This document shows, one piece after another, positions 31,846 to 52,344 of a stretch of DNA of 64,000 nt. The stretch lies in assembly GCA_037447655.1 (NCBI GenBank), contig JBBHKE010003126.1:1-64000 (forward strand). Reading direction: 5' to 3'. The position numbers and the translations under genes were made by a program. The stretch comes from Zygnema cylindricum. Its lineage: Eukaryota; Streptophyta; Zygnematophyceae; Zygnematales; Zygnemataceae. Within the stretch, counting starts at the first letter, position 1, and each line of letters starts with the position of its first letter. The notes below the pieces were generated by a model, which saw only the letters and a list, made by a program, of their open reading frames with translations, was not told the origin of the DNA and searched no databases.

Positions 31846-34601
31846 CTGAGTTTAAATGGAAAATAAATATAAGGAGGGTTAAAATGCCTTTTTTTAGTTT
31901 ATTCTCAAGGAAAGCAGCGCAATATCAACGGTAATGGAAAGACGATTCCGCATTCTTGTATACCTATTTAAAAAAAACAAAAAAAAAAATCCAGTTTAGA
32001 CATGAATCAATAAGATACAATTTTCCATTATAACAGTTTTATAAACAACAGAAAAGAGTAATCCTACAATTTTGTACTTTACAGCAGCTGTTTAGGTACA
32101 AAACAAGGAAACAAAATATTTTTATACGAGTAGATTGTTCATTCAATATATAGGATTTTAACTTCAATAAAAAACAGAAAATATATGGTTAATCCGAACA
32201 CAAACTTCGGATACATCAAAACATAAAGTTTGTAACTAAATTTAATCAAGGAAACAAAAAATGAAAAAACAAAATTCTCTGATGTTTTTAAAATAAAGAT
32301 GTGAAGGAAGAAGAAGCCCATTGAATAATGAAGGGAAGACGACATCTGATGAAGTGTTACTAACACAGTAGGGAAGAGGGAGGAGGGAGGAGGGAGGAGG
32401 GAGGAGGGAGGAGGGAGGAGAGTAGGGAAGAGGGAGGAGGGAGGAGGGAGGAGGGAGGAGGGAGGAGGGAGGAGGGAGGAGGCGGTGGAGGAGAGGGGAG
32501 TGAGGGAGGAAAGCAGGTGGTGGGGAGCAGGGTTGGGAGGCGGCGGGAGGAGGAGGGGCTAGAGGAGGGAGGAGGAGGAGGAGGAGGAGAAGGGGATAAC
32601 GACATTTACTTATTATTCCTTATGGTTCGCATATTACCCAGCTTAAGAATCCACGAGTAAGACAATAAGTAGATATACCAAAAAATAAACATTAGAATGG
32701 AAGGAAATGATAAGAGGGAGGTGCAGTAACTGGAAAAAATATACCTGAGGAGGATCGGTCCGTTTGGGGGTTAGACTTGGGGGACTCCGGGGAGGGAGGG
32801 GCGGACATGTACGGAGTAGTTGAATTCAAGAGAGGGGAAGACGAATTTCCGGATGGGGATGGAGGGTTTGAGGGAGGGGGAGAAGACTTTGTGGGAGGGG
32901 GTGGAGGACTCGGGGGAGGGGCTGTTGAATAACATGTCAACACATACAGCTCAAGAGCTTTACAATGAATTCAAAGTCGTAAAGGATGACTCATTATTCT
33001 CAGGCGAAAAACAAGAAACAAAGGGTCCAAATAAGGCATCTTTTTGTCCACAAGTTAAAGCTTGGTAAGGTATGGTGGGTATGCGTACTTTGTCGATAGT
33101 AAAGCGTGGCTGAGGTTTCGGGGTAGATGTTTCCTTCGGTAGAATAGTAAGTGAAGCACTTCGTAGGTTCTGTATTGTAGAAGGAGTACGCGACGCAGGA
33201 ACAGTCGGTATCGCAAATACTTCGACAAGTCAACGGGGTAACGTTTCTGGGGCCGTTGACCGCCGCTTTGTCAAAATCAGATTCCAGTCCCTGGGTCGTG
33301 TAGTTATTGGACTGGGCACAGGTTGCAGCTTTTGCAGAGGAGAAAGAGTCGGGAGGGAGAAGAGAGGGGATCTTGAGCTTTACAATGAAATCAAAATCGT
33401 TAAGGATGACTCATTATTCTCAGGCAAAAAACAAGAAACAAAGGGTCCAAATAAGGCATCTTTTTGTCCACAAGTTAAAGCTTGGTAAGTTATGGTGGGT
33501 ATGCGTACTTTGTCGATAGTAAAGCGTGGCTGAGATATTGACAACGGGGTTTGCCGATGCGGAATAGTAAATTTTGCACAGCGTAGGTATTGTTTCGTAG
33601 AAGGCGTACGCGTGGCAGGAACAGCTGGCATCACAAAACGTCTGACACGTCGCCGCGGTAACGTTTGTGAGGGAGTCGTCCGCTACTTTGTTAAAATCCT
33701 TTCCCGGGATATAGTAAGCCGTGTAGTTGTTGGCCAGGCCACAGGTTGCAGCTTTTGGAGAGGAGAAAGAGTCGGGAGGGAGGGAGGGAGGGAGGGAATC
33801 GCAGAGAGATGATTAGAGAAACATCAGAAAAGAAGAACAGGAAGGGAAAACAATAGGCAGGCCCAGAAGATAAAACAATAGTTCAAAAATTTGACTGGGA
33901 GTTGGGAAAGGGTAAGTGAGGGTGGATAGAGGGGGGATTGTGAGAGGGGATGGTTTATGGAGCGGGAGGATAAAGAGGTTGGGAGGTTTCTGGAGAGGCA
34001 GGGGAGAGGTGAGAGAGAGGTGGTGATGGGAGAAAGTGGTGTAAAATAAGTACAGGGAGAGAATGAAGACAGCGGGAGAGAATGCGGGGAGAGAGGAAAG
34101 AGAAATGAGGGTGGTAGGGAGGTGGAGCAAAGGACAAGAATAGGAAGGATTGTACAACGGTCACAAAAGAAAAAAAAAAAAGGAAAGGAAAGGAAATCAA
34201 TAGTCAGGCTCAGAAATGAAGAGGGCGTCCAAAAAAAATACAATGGAGCATACGAAATCACCATGGGTTCTCAGGTACACGAAAAAATGAAAAAAAACAA
34301 AATCCCCGATTCCCTCCCCTTACCCGAAAATACCCACACACGTACATTCTTATTTCTCACTCCTCCAGCATTCACCTCCCTCTTCCCACCATTCCCCGTC
34401 ATGGCAACCCTCCTCCACTCCCTCTCCCTCTCCCTCCATCTCCTCCCTCTCTCCCAGAAATAGTTTACGCTCTGTGTCCACACCCCCTTCCCTTCCCCCC
34501 CCCTTACCTCTCACTCCTCCCGGAAAATTGGCAGCCAATAGCAGCAGCCACGCCACACTCTTCAGGGTTATCCTGCCACACGTGCGAAACCGATCTGCCA
34601 T
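31705..34601 (-). CDS. Single-pass membrane protein with two PAN/apple-like domains (receptor-like; five exons traced)
   Basis: The spliced product reads as a signal peptide (exon 34508-34601), two PAN-like domains of six cysteines each (33509-33751, 33089-33328), a Ser/Pro-rich stalk (32745-32921) and a transmembrane helix with a basic stop-transfer (31705-31845). Every junction is phase 1, so each exon can be added or lost without shifting the frame. PAN domains bind proteins or sugars, and plant lectin-type receptor kinases carry them. The extensin-like stalk suggests a cell-wall setting. The reading frame goes on past 31705 through a GTGAGA donor, but no cytoplasmic catalytic exon was found, so a kinase is unproven. 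Seven N-glycosylation sequons lie in the ectodomain. Confidence 0.75.
32366..32594. repeat. GGAGGGA-type purine tract in the receptor intron
   Basis: Over 200 bases of G/A-rich repeats on the plus strand lie between the stalk and transmembrane exons. On the coding strand it is a CT tract. Apparent proteins here are repeat artefacts. Confidence 0.9.
32745..32921 (-). CDS. PAN receptor exon 4: proline-rich extracellular stalk
   Basis: 59 codons of Pro, Ser, Thr and Asn with repeated SPPP/PPPS units, like extensin or arabinogalactan-type stalks. Acceptor TTATTCAACAG, donor TCAG|GTATAT, phase 1 on both sides. A branch-point-like TTGAC lies upstream. Confidence 0.75.
33089..33328 (-). CDS. PAN receptor exon 3: second PAN/apple-like domain
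   Basis: 80 codons, phase 1 at both ends. CRSICDTDCSCVAYSFYN parallels exon 2, and the six cysteines keep their spacing. Exon and downstream intron are both duplicated relative to exon 2 (period about 420 bases), with flanking bases almost unchanged, so the duplication is fairly recent. Confidence 0.75.
33509..33751 (-). CDS. PAN receptor exon 2: first PAN/apple-like domain
   Basis: 81 codons, phase 1 at both ends, acceptor CTCTCCAAAAG. The core CQTFCDASCSCHAYAFYE is the typical C-x3-C-x3-C-x-C-x-AY pattern of PAN domains. Sequons NYT, NVT and NIS are present. The donor AAA|GTACGC is modest but identical in the next domain. Confidence 0.75.
34508..34601 (-). CDS. PAN receptor exon 1: start codon and signal peptide
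   Basis: MADRFRTCGR is followed by a hydrophobic core (VAWLLLLAANF) and a small-residue end, a standard signal peptide. The donor GAGAG|GTAAGG is strong and phase 1. Upstream on the coding strand is a CT-rich leader. The intron to the next exon is 756 bases and could hide another exon. Confidence 0.65.
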
Positions 34602-35077
34602 TGGTTGATGGTCTTTGAGGGCCGTGCTACAAGCTTCTCTCCGTTGTTTTAATGGGCTCTGGTGGACTGAGGGGAGAGGGAGGGAGGGAATGTTGGGAGG
34701 TACAGGTAGAGGGAGAGGTGGGGAAAGGAAATGGAGGAGAGAAGTGGTAAGGCTGCGTGGAGGGAGAGGTAGAGGTAGAAAGTTAGAGAGGAGGGAAAGA
34801 AAGAGGGAGGGATGCGAGGAGAGAGAGGGAGAGGAGGGAAGGACTGTCGGTGGTAGAGAAGAGGTGAAGGGAGCGGGAGAGTACGACGAGAGGAAAGGAC
34901 AGATAGCTACAGTAAGTCACTAAGCTTTTATAGTGGCCGTACATTATTAATTTTTTGTCAGCGTTAAAATAATGTAAACATTAAATATTTAAATTCCCTC
35001 AGAGATCCGCAATTGGCGCTGTGAAAACTCGGGAGCAACTGGTACGGTAATTTTGTACGGACGTCAAGAATCAGGTA
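34602..35077 (-). promoter_or_regulatory. Probable leader/promoter stretch of the PAN receptor gene
   Basis: From 34615 to 34920 the coding strand is CT-rich, as in many plant 5' leaders and core promoters. Between 34930 and 35077 the sequence is AT-rich. No clear TATA box is placed with confidence. Confidence 0.35.
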
Positions 35078-35290
35078 CACCGCGATTCGTTATCAACGTC
35101 AAGGTTTTTTTTCGTCACTAAAAACATTTTTTCTCCGTACACACTTGTTGGATTTTCAATTTGAGACCGCCAATTGGAAGCGGAGAATGCTACCTTTCAA
35201 TCGCGACCGTCAGATCCATAATTCGACAGTGTGTACGGAGAAAAGATGTTTTAAGTGGCGAGAAATACTTGACGGTAATAACGATTCGTC
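35078..35290. mobile_element. TA-flanked MITE 1 (213 bp)
   Basis: The ends are CACCGCGATTCGTTATCAACG and its inverted partner, with TA on both sides. The inner part is a long near-palindrome with CTCCGTACACACTTGT and its complement near 35130 and 35235, shared with MITE 5 and MITE 7. Confidence 0.75.
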
Positions 35291-35639
35291 TACTGTTTAT
35301 GACGATCTGACGATGGAAATTGTCGGTGTCCGTACGCAAATTTACCAATCGTTGCCAGAAAGAGGCAGTTACTTCAACAGTCAAGGATTTTTTAGTCGGT
35401 GGATCTTATAAATGAAATACACACTGCCCATCGCTACTAGAGATTTAGAGTTAGTAACACTAAAGAGTGATTCGACGAGAAATTGGGGCACACCGTGGAT
35501 CACTATTAGTGTAAAGAAACCTTTAGTGTGAAGAGACAATTAGTGTTATCAACTCTCTTTTAGGTTCAATATATAACATTAACCAAAGTCCAACACAATA
35601 TGTGTACCGTGCACGCGGTCCAATGCATGTTTCGTTTCG

Positions 35640-35830
35640 TTAATTTCGAACTAAAATTGCAAAATTCAATTTACATTCGCTAGATTCGCAATTTCTATTA
35701 AAATGTGCAATATTTATTCAGATTTGCAAAATTAAATTAGAATTAGCCAAATTTCTTGTAAAGGCACTTTAATAGGTTCGCATGTTGATATTCTGGCACC
35801 AATAGAAAATAGATTGGTTCTCATGCTGAT
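35640..35830. repeat. Dispersed repeat shared with 31330-31500
   Basis: Both stretches run from GAACTAAAA through an AT-rich part to a GAGCCAAATTTC-like phrase and a TGATATTCTCGCAC-like phrase. In this copy the last phrase is duplicated. Confidence 0.6.
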
Positions 35831-36779
35831 ATTCTCGCACCGATTCATCCACAACAAATATGCAATAGATTGCATAGGCTTGGCGCATGTGGATCCGGCT
35901 TCCAGGAATGGTAATGCAGTGCCACATGTGAAAATTGCAATCTGTTCAGGTCCAGTTTCAAGTTCTACGACAGAGAAAACTGTCGCAACGCTATTTTGCA
36001 CTAGATTTTCTGTAAAATCTCAGCTGCCTGATCCGTTCGAGTGACCGTACATTATTTGCTGGCAAGCTGCAATCGAATGCATGCCGTGTTAGTGTTTGGT
36101 ACATTGGTACGAATCCGTACTTGAATTTGTTTCATCTGCGCCGGACTTCGGTCGTAGTCTTGTACGGACTTTCAGAATGACGGTTCGCGTCCGCATGCGG
36201 TTTTCACGCGACCGTACACTGAAATGTAGGCGTCGAAGCAGGATGTTATTACCGATGTTTGTAATATGGAAAAGGGATATAAACGTTGTTGTTCCAATCG
36301 TGCGATTTTTTCAAATTTTCCGATTTTACTTATGATTCGTGACAGTTGAAAAAATCGCAAAAAAACGCGATCTTCTTTCTGTCCGGTAAACTGAACAGAC
36401 AATTTACGGGGAAAAGTACAATATACCCGTAAAATGTACAGTTTTTTACTGAAATCTCCGGAATTTGACGAAAACATACGTCGCAGTCATTAGTACTTGT
36501 CTAGTAAACTAAATAGGAATTTCTCGGAACATGTATTTGATTTTATCAAAAATGTACAGACATTTTCGAAAAGAGACGTTGAAATGTCACACTACTTGCG
36601 CCGGGTAAGTTTGAAAACTGTACGAACGTCTTCTTCAATTTTTTTTGAAAAAAGCCGCCATGGAATGTTTTGAAAATCTGGAAGGAATCTGCCTGTCAGA
36701 TCAGTATCAGTATATAAATAAGAGTCTTTCAGACGCCCTTCCGGAAAGCCTTATATAGGCGGTGTGTCCGTTTTCTGTT
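35831..36779. other. Interval with no recognised gene
   Basis: It is GTAC-rich unique sequence. A TATA-like AGTATATAAATAAG lies at about 36708-36722, before the minisatellite. The open frames at 35814-36044 and 36172-36477 have no supporting feature. Confidence 0.5.
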
Positions 36780-37736
36780 CGTCCGCAGTACGGATTGCCA
36801 TATTGTTTATTGCGTTCCTAACCGTCGATGTGCAGACCACCGTACGGATGGCGTAATGAAACATTGTCCTGTGTTAGCGGTAGAGACCGCCGTACCGCTA
36901 GCACGACGTAACGTTGCCGTGCGTCGGCAGTACATACTGCCGTACCGCAGGCACAATGTTACGGTGCCGTGCGTCGACAGTACATACTGCCGTACCGCAG
37001 GCACAATGTTACGATGTCGTGCGTCGGCAGTACATACTGCCGTACCGCAAGCACAATGTTACGGTGCCGTGCGTCGGCAGTACATACTGCCGTACGCAGG
37101 CACAATGTTACGGTGCCGTGCGTCGGCAGTACATACTGCCGTACGCAGGCACAATGTTACGGTGCCGTGCGTCGACAGTACATACTGCCGTACGCAGGCA
37201 CAATGTTACGGTGCCGTGCGTCGGCAGTACATACTGCCGTACGCAGGGAAAATGTTACGCTGTCGTGCGTCGGCAGTACACACTGCCATACGCAGGCACA
37301 ATGTTACGCTGCCGTGCATCGGGAGTACATATTGCCGTACCACTGCCGCAATTTAACATTGCCGTGCGTCAGCAGTAAGACTGCTGTACCGCTGGCGCAA
37401 TCCAGAACGTTGTTCGACCCTCCGGAAATCCTTATTTAGGCGATGTGTCTGTTTTCGTCCATCAACAGTACGGACGATAGTACCGTGGGCACATTGTGAC
37501 TTGTTGTGCGACAATCCGCAGTACGGACTGTCGAACCGCTGGCGTAGTATAAAATTGCCAACCGTCGCACTATAGAGAGCCGTACGGATGGCGTAGTATA
37601 AAATTGCCAAACGTCGCTGTGTAGATCGCCGTACGGCTGACATAATGTTAAGCTGACAACTGTCGGTGTACAGACCGCCGTACGACTGGCGTAATGTTAC
37701 ACTGACAACCGTCGGTGTATAGACGCCGTACCGCTA
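36780..37736. repeat. 49/50-bp palindromic minisatellite
   Basis: The core (about 36880-37395) has roughly nine to ten units with little divergence; flanking units are degenerate. Each unit carries the inverted repeat CGGCAGTA-CA-TACTGCCG. Unit length is not a multiple of three, yet all three forward frames stay open across the core. Degenerate units continue at 38558-38656 and 38910-39000 beyond inserted MITEs. Confidence 0.9.
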
Positions 37737-38352
37737 CACCCGAATCGTAATTAGAGTAATAAAAAAATTAGAGTAAAAAAAACCAAAACAAACAATAAGA
37801 GTAAAGAACTCTAATTTATGTGATAAAACATTTTCATAGAGGAAGTTTACTCTAATTTATTTAAGTACTCTATAATTGGTTTTGTCGGTAATAATTATCG
37901 GCATTGAAATTATGAACACTCAATTAAGTAGACGTTCAAAATCTGTCAGGCCGTATAGTTTTGACGTCATTATAACATTAGTACTATTTGTCGCGGTGAA
38001 TGTCAGTTAATGTTCACACTGACGACGATGTTGTCGACGGACGAGAGTTATGCGAACGGCTTTTTTTCGATGAGATTCATTTTTCGTTTAGTGCGATTTC
38101 ACGTGCGTGAGCGATTATATTAAATCATTAATTGTACCTTTTTGCTTAAAAAAGTACAATTTTGCACGGTCGAAATTCGTCCGTACTCCACACTATTTAA
38201 AACAAACCTATATTACATTTTTTTTACGCTATTTAAACTTACCTAAATTAGAATAATGAAAAAATTATAATCGTTTACTCTATTTGATGTGATAGAATCG
38301 AAATTTCGAGCGACCGAATTAGAGTAATTTACTTCAATTACGATTCGCGGTG
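37737..38352. mobile_element. TA-flanked MITE 2 (616 bp)
   Basis: The ends are CACCCGAATCGTAATTAGAG and the inverted CTTCAATTACGATTCGCGGTG, flanked by TA. It is inserted in the minisatellite. Confidence 0.7.
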
Positions 38353-38359
38353 TATTGTA

Positions 38360-38557
38360 CACCGCTAATCGCTATTAGAGTATATAACGCCAATTCGGTG
38401 CCCTTTTTTCAAAAAAAAAAAACCTGAAATACAATTAATAACGCTATTTAAGTACGTGGACCATAATCTGCCACGTCTCAGGTACTAAATTAGAATCAAT
38501 AACGCTAATTGTTTTTTGACGCTATTTAATCCTTTACTCTAATAGCGATTGGCGGTG
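38360..38557. mobile_element. TA-flanked MITE 3 (198 bp)
   Basis: The ends are CACCGCTAATCGCTATTAGAG and its inverted partner, flanked by TA. It lies seven bases from MITE 2, nearly end to end. Confidence 0.75.
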
Positions 38558-38656
38558 TAGCGTTGACTGTGTCGCGGTAAAGACAACCGTACCGCTGGCA
38601 CAATGTAGCATTGTCGTGCTTCCCGGTACAAATCGTCGTACGATTGGCATAATGTG

Positions 38657-38909
38657 CACCGAGAATCGTTATTAATGTCAAAGTTTAAATATTGTTGAAG
38701 AAAATTTACTGTAATTGATGCTAATTAAGAATTTGTTTTTTTTTTTTAAAGGTGTATTATAATTTCGGCTTAATGCTAATTTGGGTACAACAAAAATGGA
38801 ATATTTGCCGAACGATTATATACATTAGTATATGTATTTGTACAAGATATTAGAAACCGTACGCCGTCGTGAAAATTTGTGACTTTGACACTAATAACGA
38901 TTCACAATG
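38657..38909. mobile_element. TA-type MITE 4 (253 bp)
   Basis: The ends are CACCGAGAATCGTTATTAATG and inverted CTAATAACGATTCACAATG. TA is on the right and TG on the left. Degenerate minisatellite units lie on both sides. Confidence 0.7.
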
Positions 38910-39189
38910 TAGCGTTGTTGTGGGTCAAGGTACGGACTGTCGTACCGCTGGCACAATCTAAAGTTGCCAACAATCCCTAGCAAAGACTACCAGCCGTACC
39001 GGCCCCTAAAAAAGTGTCGTTAAAAGTAAGTGCGGTCCGCCAAAAGTGACGCATAGCGTGCAGATTGACCATAAATGTCTCGTGCGCATAATACACACGG
39101 AACAAACGAGCGAATACTATGCACAATACGCATTTAACGTTGAATAAAATGTTATAAAATGCGTATTTGCCTATGTAACAGTACATTTT

Positions 39190-39640
39190 TGTACATTTCC
39201 TGACGATGACCCTACACTTTGCACCTTTAAGGGTTATTTATAGGCTTTTTAGGGCTTTATAGTACATTTCCTTACATTCCGTATGTTTGAGTATAACTGT
39301 AGTACATCGTCCGTAGTTTCCGTACCTGTTAAGGTTATTTATTTTAGGGTTTGTAGGGTTCATTTCCGTACAGTCCCGTATATTTCAATATAGCTACGCT
39401 ACACTTTTTGTGCAGTTACGCACAGTGGTCGTAAATTTTCGTACATATTAGGGTAATTAAAGGGGGGATTTTAGGGATTTTAGGGTACATTGCCGTACAT
39501 TCCTTCATATTTGAGTACGACTGCCAAAAAATTGTCGTACCATTAGGTTTTGTATGGTACACTTTCCGTATATTACTGTACATTTCTGTTCAATTTCCGT
39601 ACATTTTAAGATTTTTTAAGGATTTTCTATGATTACGCTC
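39190..39640. repeat. Degenerate tandem repeat of roughly 100-120 bp
   Basis: Phrases such as TTCCGTACATTCCGTATATTTGAGTA, a GTAGTACA block and an ATTTTAGGG block recur three or four times. An inverted GCCCGT-GTA-ACGGGC hairpin lies at 39823-39840. Confidence 0.65.
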
Positions 39641-39970
39641 TCCGTACATTTTTGTACATGTTCGTACATCGGAAACTAAACGGATTTTAAGAAAAGTATA
39701 AAAGTAGCGAATACTACGTTAAAATCGGAAAAAAATCCAAATTCGTACAAATTGGACAATTAGGGCTCAAACCATTACATTGGCTAAAAATTGTATACAA
39801 GCATAAGCACACACAACACGAAACTCGCCCGTGTAACGGGCTCATTTTGTCCTGTTAGGAAAATGTCGTGATAGTTTTCCCTTACAAATAAACGAACCTA
39901 TGTATCCATGTTCGGTAGGTCAAAATAGGTTCGGTATCGATTCTCGATACCGATACACAGCACAACAGCA

Positions 39971-40188
39971 CAGCCGTGTATCGCTGTTAGTGTTGATAAT
40001 TTTTACGCAACTTAAAACATCTTTTCTCCGTACACACTTTTCCGATTTTCAATTTGAGACCACGAATCGGAAGCTGAGAATCTTGCCTTTCAATCGCCAC
40101 CGTCAGATCCACAATCCGACAAGTGTGTACGAAGAAAAGATGTATTAAGAGACGAAAATAACATTAACACTAATAGCGATTCACGGTG
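39971..40188. mobile_element. MITE 5 (about 218 bp)
   Basis: It resembles MITE 1, with the same inner palindrome (CTCCGTACACACTT at about 40025 and its complement at about 40125) and ends of the CGCTRTTAGTGTT type. The flanks read CA rather than TA. Confidence 0.65.
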
Positions 40189-41705
40189 CACTGTCCTGTA
40201 ACTTCTGCGGATCGTCGCGTTTTTCAACATGAGCTTATAGCCCCAAGCTTGAGCTGGCCTCCTGAGGTGACACGTGTCAAGACACACTGTAGCCACAACC
40301 TTTTTGTCGCTTTTTCACATGACAAAAATCATCTACGTTTAGCTGGGTAAAAGCCTTAAGAAATCTGCAACTTTGTCGTGTTGAAACAAACAAAACGACA
40401 AAAAACAGTTAGAGAAAATCCGCAAAATCTTACAGAATCTTTTAGCGCGACAACAAACAAACTTGTTTTTTCTTCCTTATAGCAGGTCCACGTATGCTCC
40501 ACTTCCATAGAAAGAAAAGACAAATTATAGCGTCACAGAATCTTCCAGATTTTACTAGCGTCAAATAACTAGCTAACGTTTCTCTTTTCCTTACAATTGG
40601 TCCACGTGTACTCCATTTCCATAAAAACTAAAAAAGTAGTCAGAACGTTCATAAATGTTTAGAACGTCATAATCACAGTCTTACCGGAACATGGTAGCCG
40701 TACAATTAGTTGTACAATTAGACCGAAAGATACTGTACAATTTCATACTGTACTTTATGAATTCAGATGTAGACAAACACTCGCCGTAGGATCTTCTCGA
40801 AATTCACGTGACCTCGATCTGACGATCTCAAGGCGAATCTTTACCGTATCTCAGATTTGATCCCGAAAGTTTCACTGAAATGTCTCCGACTGTACGGAAA
40901 ATTTGTGACGGCGCGAAAGCTCCCTTTACCAAAAAAATATATACCTCGTGGCTGACGTCACTACTGGCAAACCGGAGAAAAAGTTCGACTTCTAGCGTAT
41001 TTTGTCGTCTAGCGCGAATCAGCGATTCGTCCACCTGACGCGTGTCATTCAAAGTTTGAAATTTTCGACTTTTTTTACTCTAATTTTTTCATTTCTCTAA
41101 TTACGATTCGCGGTGTACTGAATCGGAATGATTGCCCAGAGTCGCACGAGAAACAACAAAAATCTTCAAAATCTTCAAAATCTTCAAAATCTTCAAAATC
41201 GTCAAAAACTTCAAACAAAAAAAAAAACTCGAAAATCATCTAAACTGAAAAATAAAAAAAAGCCTTTTTAAAAAAGAAAACACTCTCAAGAAAATATAAT
41301 TGAAAACAAAAAGAAAGGGTGGACGGAAGGGAGCAAGAGTGCACTAAATAATTTGAATGATAATTTCAACTGAAAACGGTGAAAACCAAAATAAAAAATA
41401 AGAGAAAAAAGAAAATACGGGGAGAGAAAGGGAGAGAGGGAGACGGAGAGAGTGGGAGAGGGAGAGGGAGGAGAGGGAGAGGGAGAGGAAGAGTGCGAGG
41501 GAGTGGGAGAGGGAGGGCACATGGGAGAGAAAGAGGCCGGGGGAGAGAGAGAGGGAGGGGGAGGGGGAGGGGCGTAGGTACGGGGAGGTGGAGCAACAAA
41601 CCAAAATCAATTAAGAAAAAATAAAGAAAATGGCAGAAAAGGAAAGATGAAATAAACACACACCTAAACATTTGAAATGAAATGAAATAAAATAAAATAT
41701 CATAA

Positions 41706-41779
<74 letters not shown>

Positions 41780-41835
41780 AATAAAAAAATATATTTTAAA
41801 TAAAAAAATATATTATTAATAAAAAAATATACTAC
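40189..41835. other. Repeat-rich interval left of the PIG-O exons
   Basis: It holds a 10-bp repeat (CTTCAAAATC, 41161-41212), a GA tract (41420-41580), a TA dinucleotide run (41708-41774) and one unpaired MITE end (41095-41118, GATTCGCGGTGTA). Missing C-terminal exons of PIG-O would be expected here, but I found none that I can support. Confidence 0.5.
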
Positions 41836-41920
41836 AGACAAAACTATTTGAAAGCAAACCACAGCAGTGGAGAGCCGTCAGAACTATCGCCACCCACGAT
41901 CGGTAATCCAGTCCCGGATT
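41836..41920 (-). CDS. PIGO: Possible PIG-O C-terminal exon fragment
   Basis: The frame YRSWVAIVLTALHCCGLL followed by SNSF resembles a membrane segment with the SNSF-type motif of PIG-O/PIG-G proteins. Splice sites are not clear on either side, so this is tentative. Confidence 0.3.
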
Positions 41921-42565
41921 TTTTTTTTTGTCTTTTTTTGGATTTCCAATCCACGATCGCCACCTGTCTCGTCTTTATCCTCGTTTTTCGATTGTAACCA
42001 TCCTCCTCCAAAATGGTACAACTCTTTCCGTTTCACGAAACTCCATGTCCCATTTATCCAGCTTTTGACTTTGACTTTGACTTTGACTTTCTTATTGACC
42101 GGATTTCGCCGGTTTTTTCTGTCCATTTTCCCTTTATTCGAGCTCCATATTTTACGATGAAGACAGAAATTCACCAGAAAATGCCAAAAAGGTACAAAAT
42201 GATGTGACAGATGTCGCATTTACAATAATACTAAAATCAATGTCACCTAACCCTACTATTTTTTAAAAAATCAAGATCGTGACAAATGTCACAAAACCGA
42301 CTGACACGGATATCCGCGCCATTTTCCGTAGCGAAAAAATCAGCATTTTTTTTGGGCTACCCGAATTCCCGGGCAGTTTTTCCAAAATAAAACAATCCTT
42401 ACGAGGTTCCGAATTTCCAAAATTTGAATCCGAAATATTTGTATCCTCTTTATGTCCCATTTCACACACTTTTATCACTCGATATAAAGACAAAAATTGG
42501 ACAAAAACAGACGAAAAAAGATTAAAAAGTCCTTCAAACATTTGGAAAATGCCAAATTGAGTCTA

Positions 42566-51950
<9,385 letters not shown>

Positions 51951-52023
51951 GGCTGTGCGGACGAAATGACCATACGGCCGTACTGACCGTACAGGTAACG
52001 TGACTGTACAATCTCGGTTCAAA

Positions 52024-52258
52024 AATAGGATTAGAATTAGAAATGGGATTAGGGTTAAAATAAAAGGTTGGACTTAGGCTTAGAGGAAGCTTTGAGATTA
52101 GGGTAAAGGTAAAAAGGTTAAGATTAGAGTTAGGCTGAGGTTTTGGGTTAAAGTTAGGGTTAGGTTTGGCGCATAAAAGATTAGGGTTAAAAGTTAGGGT
52201 TAAGAGTAAGGGTTAGAAATTAGGGTTAGGGTAAGCCTTAAGAGTTCGGATTAGGAAT
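52024..52258. repeat. Degenerate TTAGGG telomere-type tract upstream of PIG-O
   Basis: TTAGGG, TTAGGATT and related units on the plus strand, opposite in orientation to the tract at 51041. It begins just outside the possible start codon at 52022. Confidence 0.85.
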
Positions 52259-52344
52259 AAAAAAAATCGACGGTAGGCGCGAAGCCACGACGTATTTTAA
52301 AATAAGATATTTAAAATTTTGAAAAGTACTTTATCGGTATTAAA

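Noticed and set aside
36880-37395. Regular palindromic repeats resembling a CRISPR array
   Set aside because: Units follow each other with no unique spacers, the context is eukaryotic, and there are no cas genes. It is a minisatellite.
39823-39840. Hairpin as a second Helitron end
   Set aside because: The CTRR terminus at the right distance is missing on both strands.
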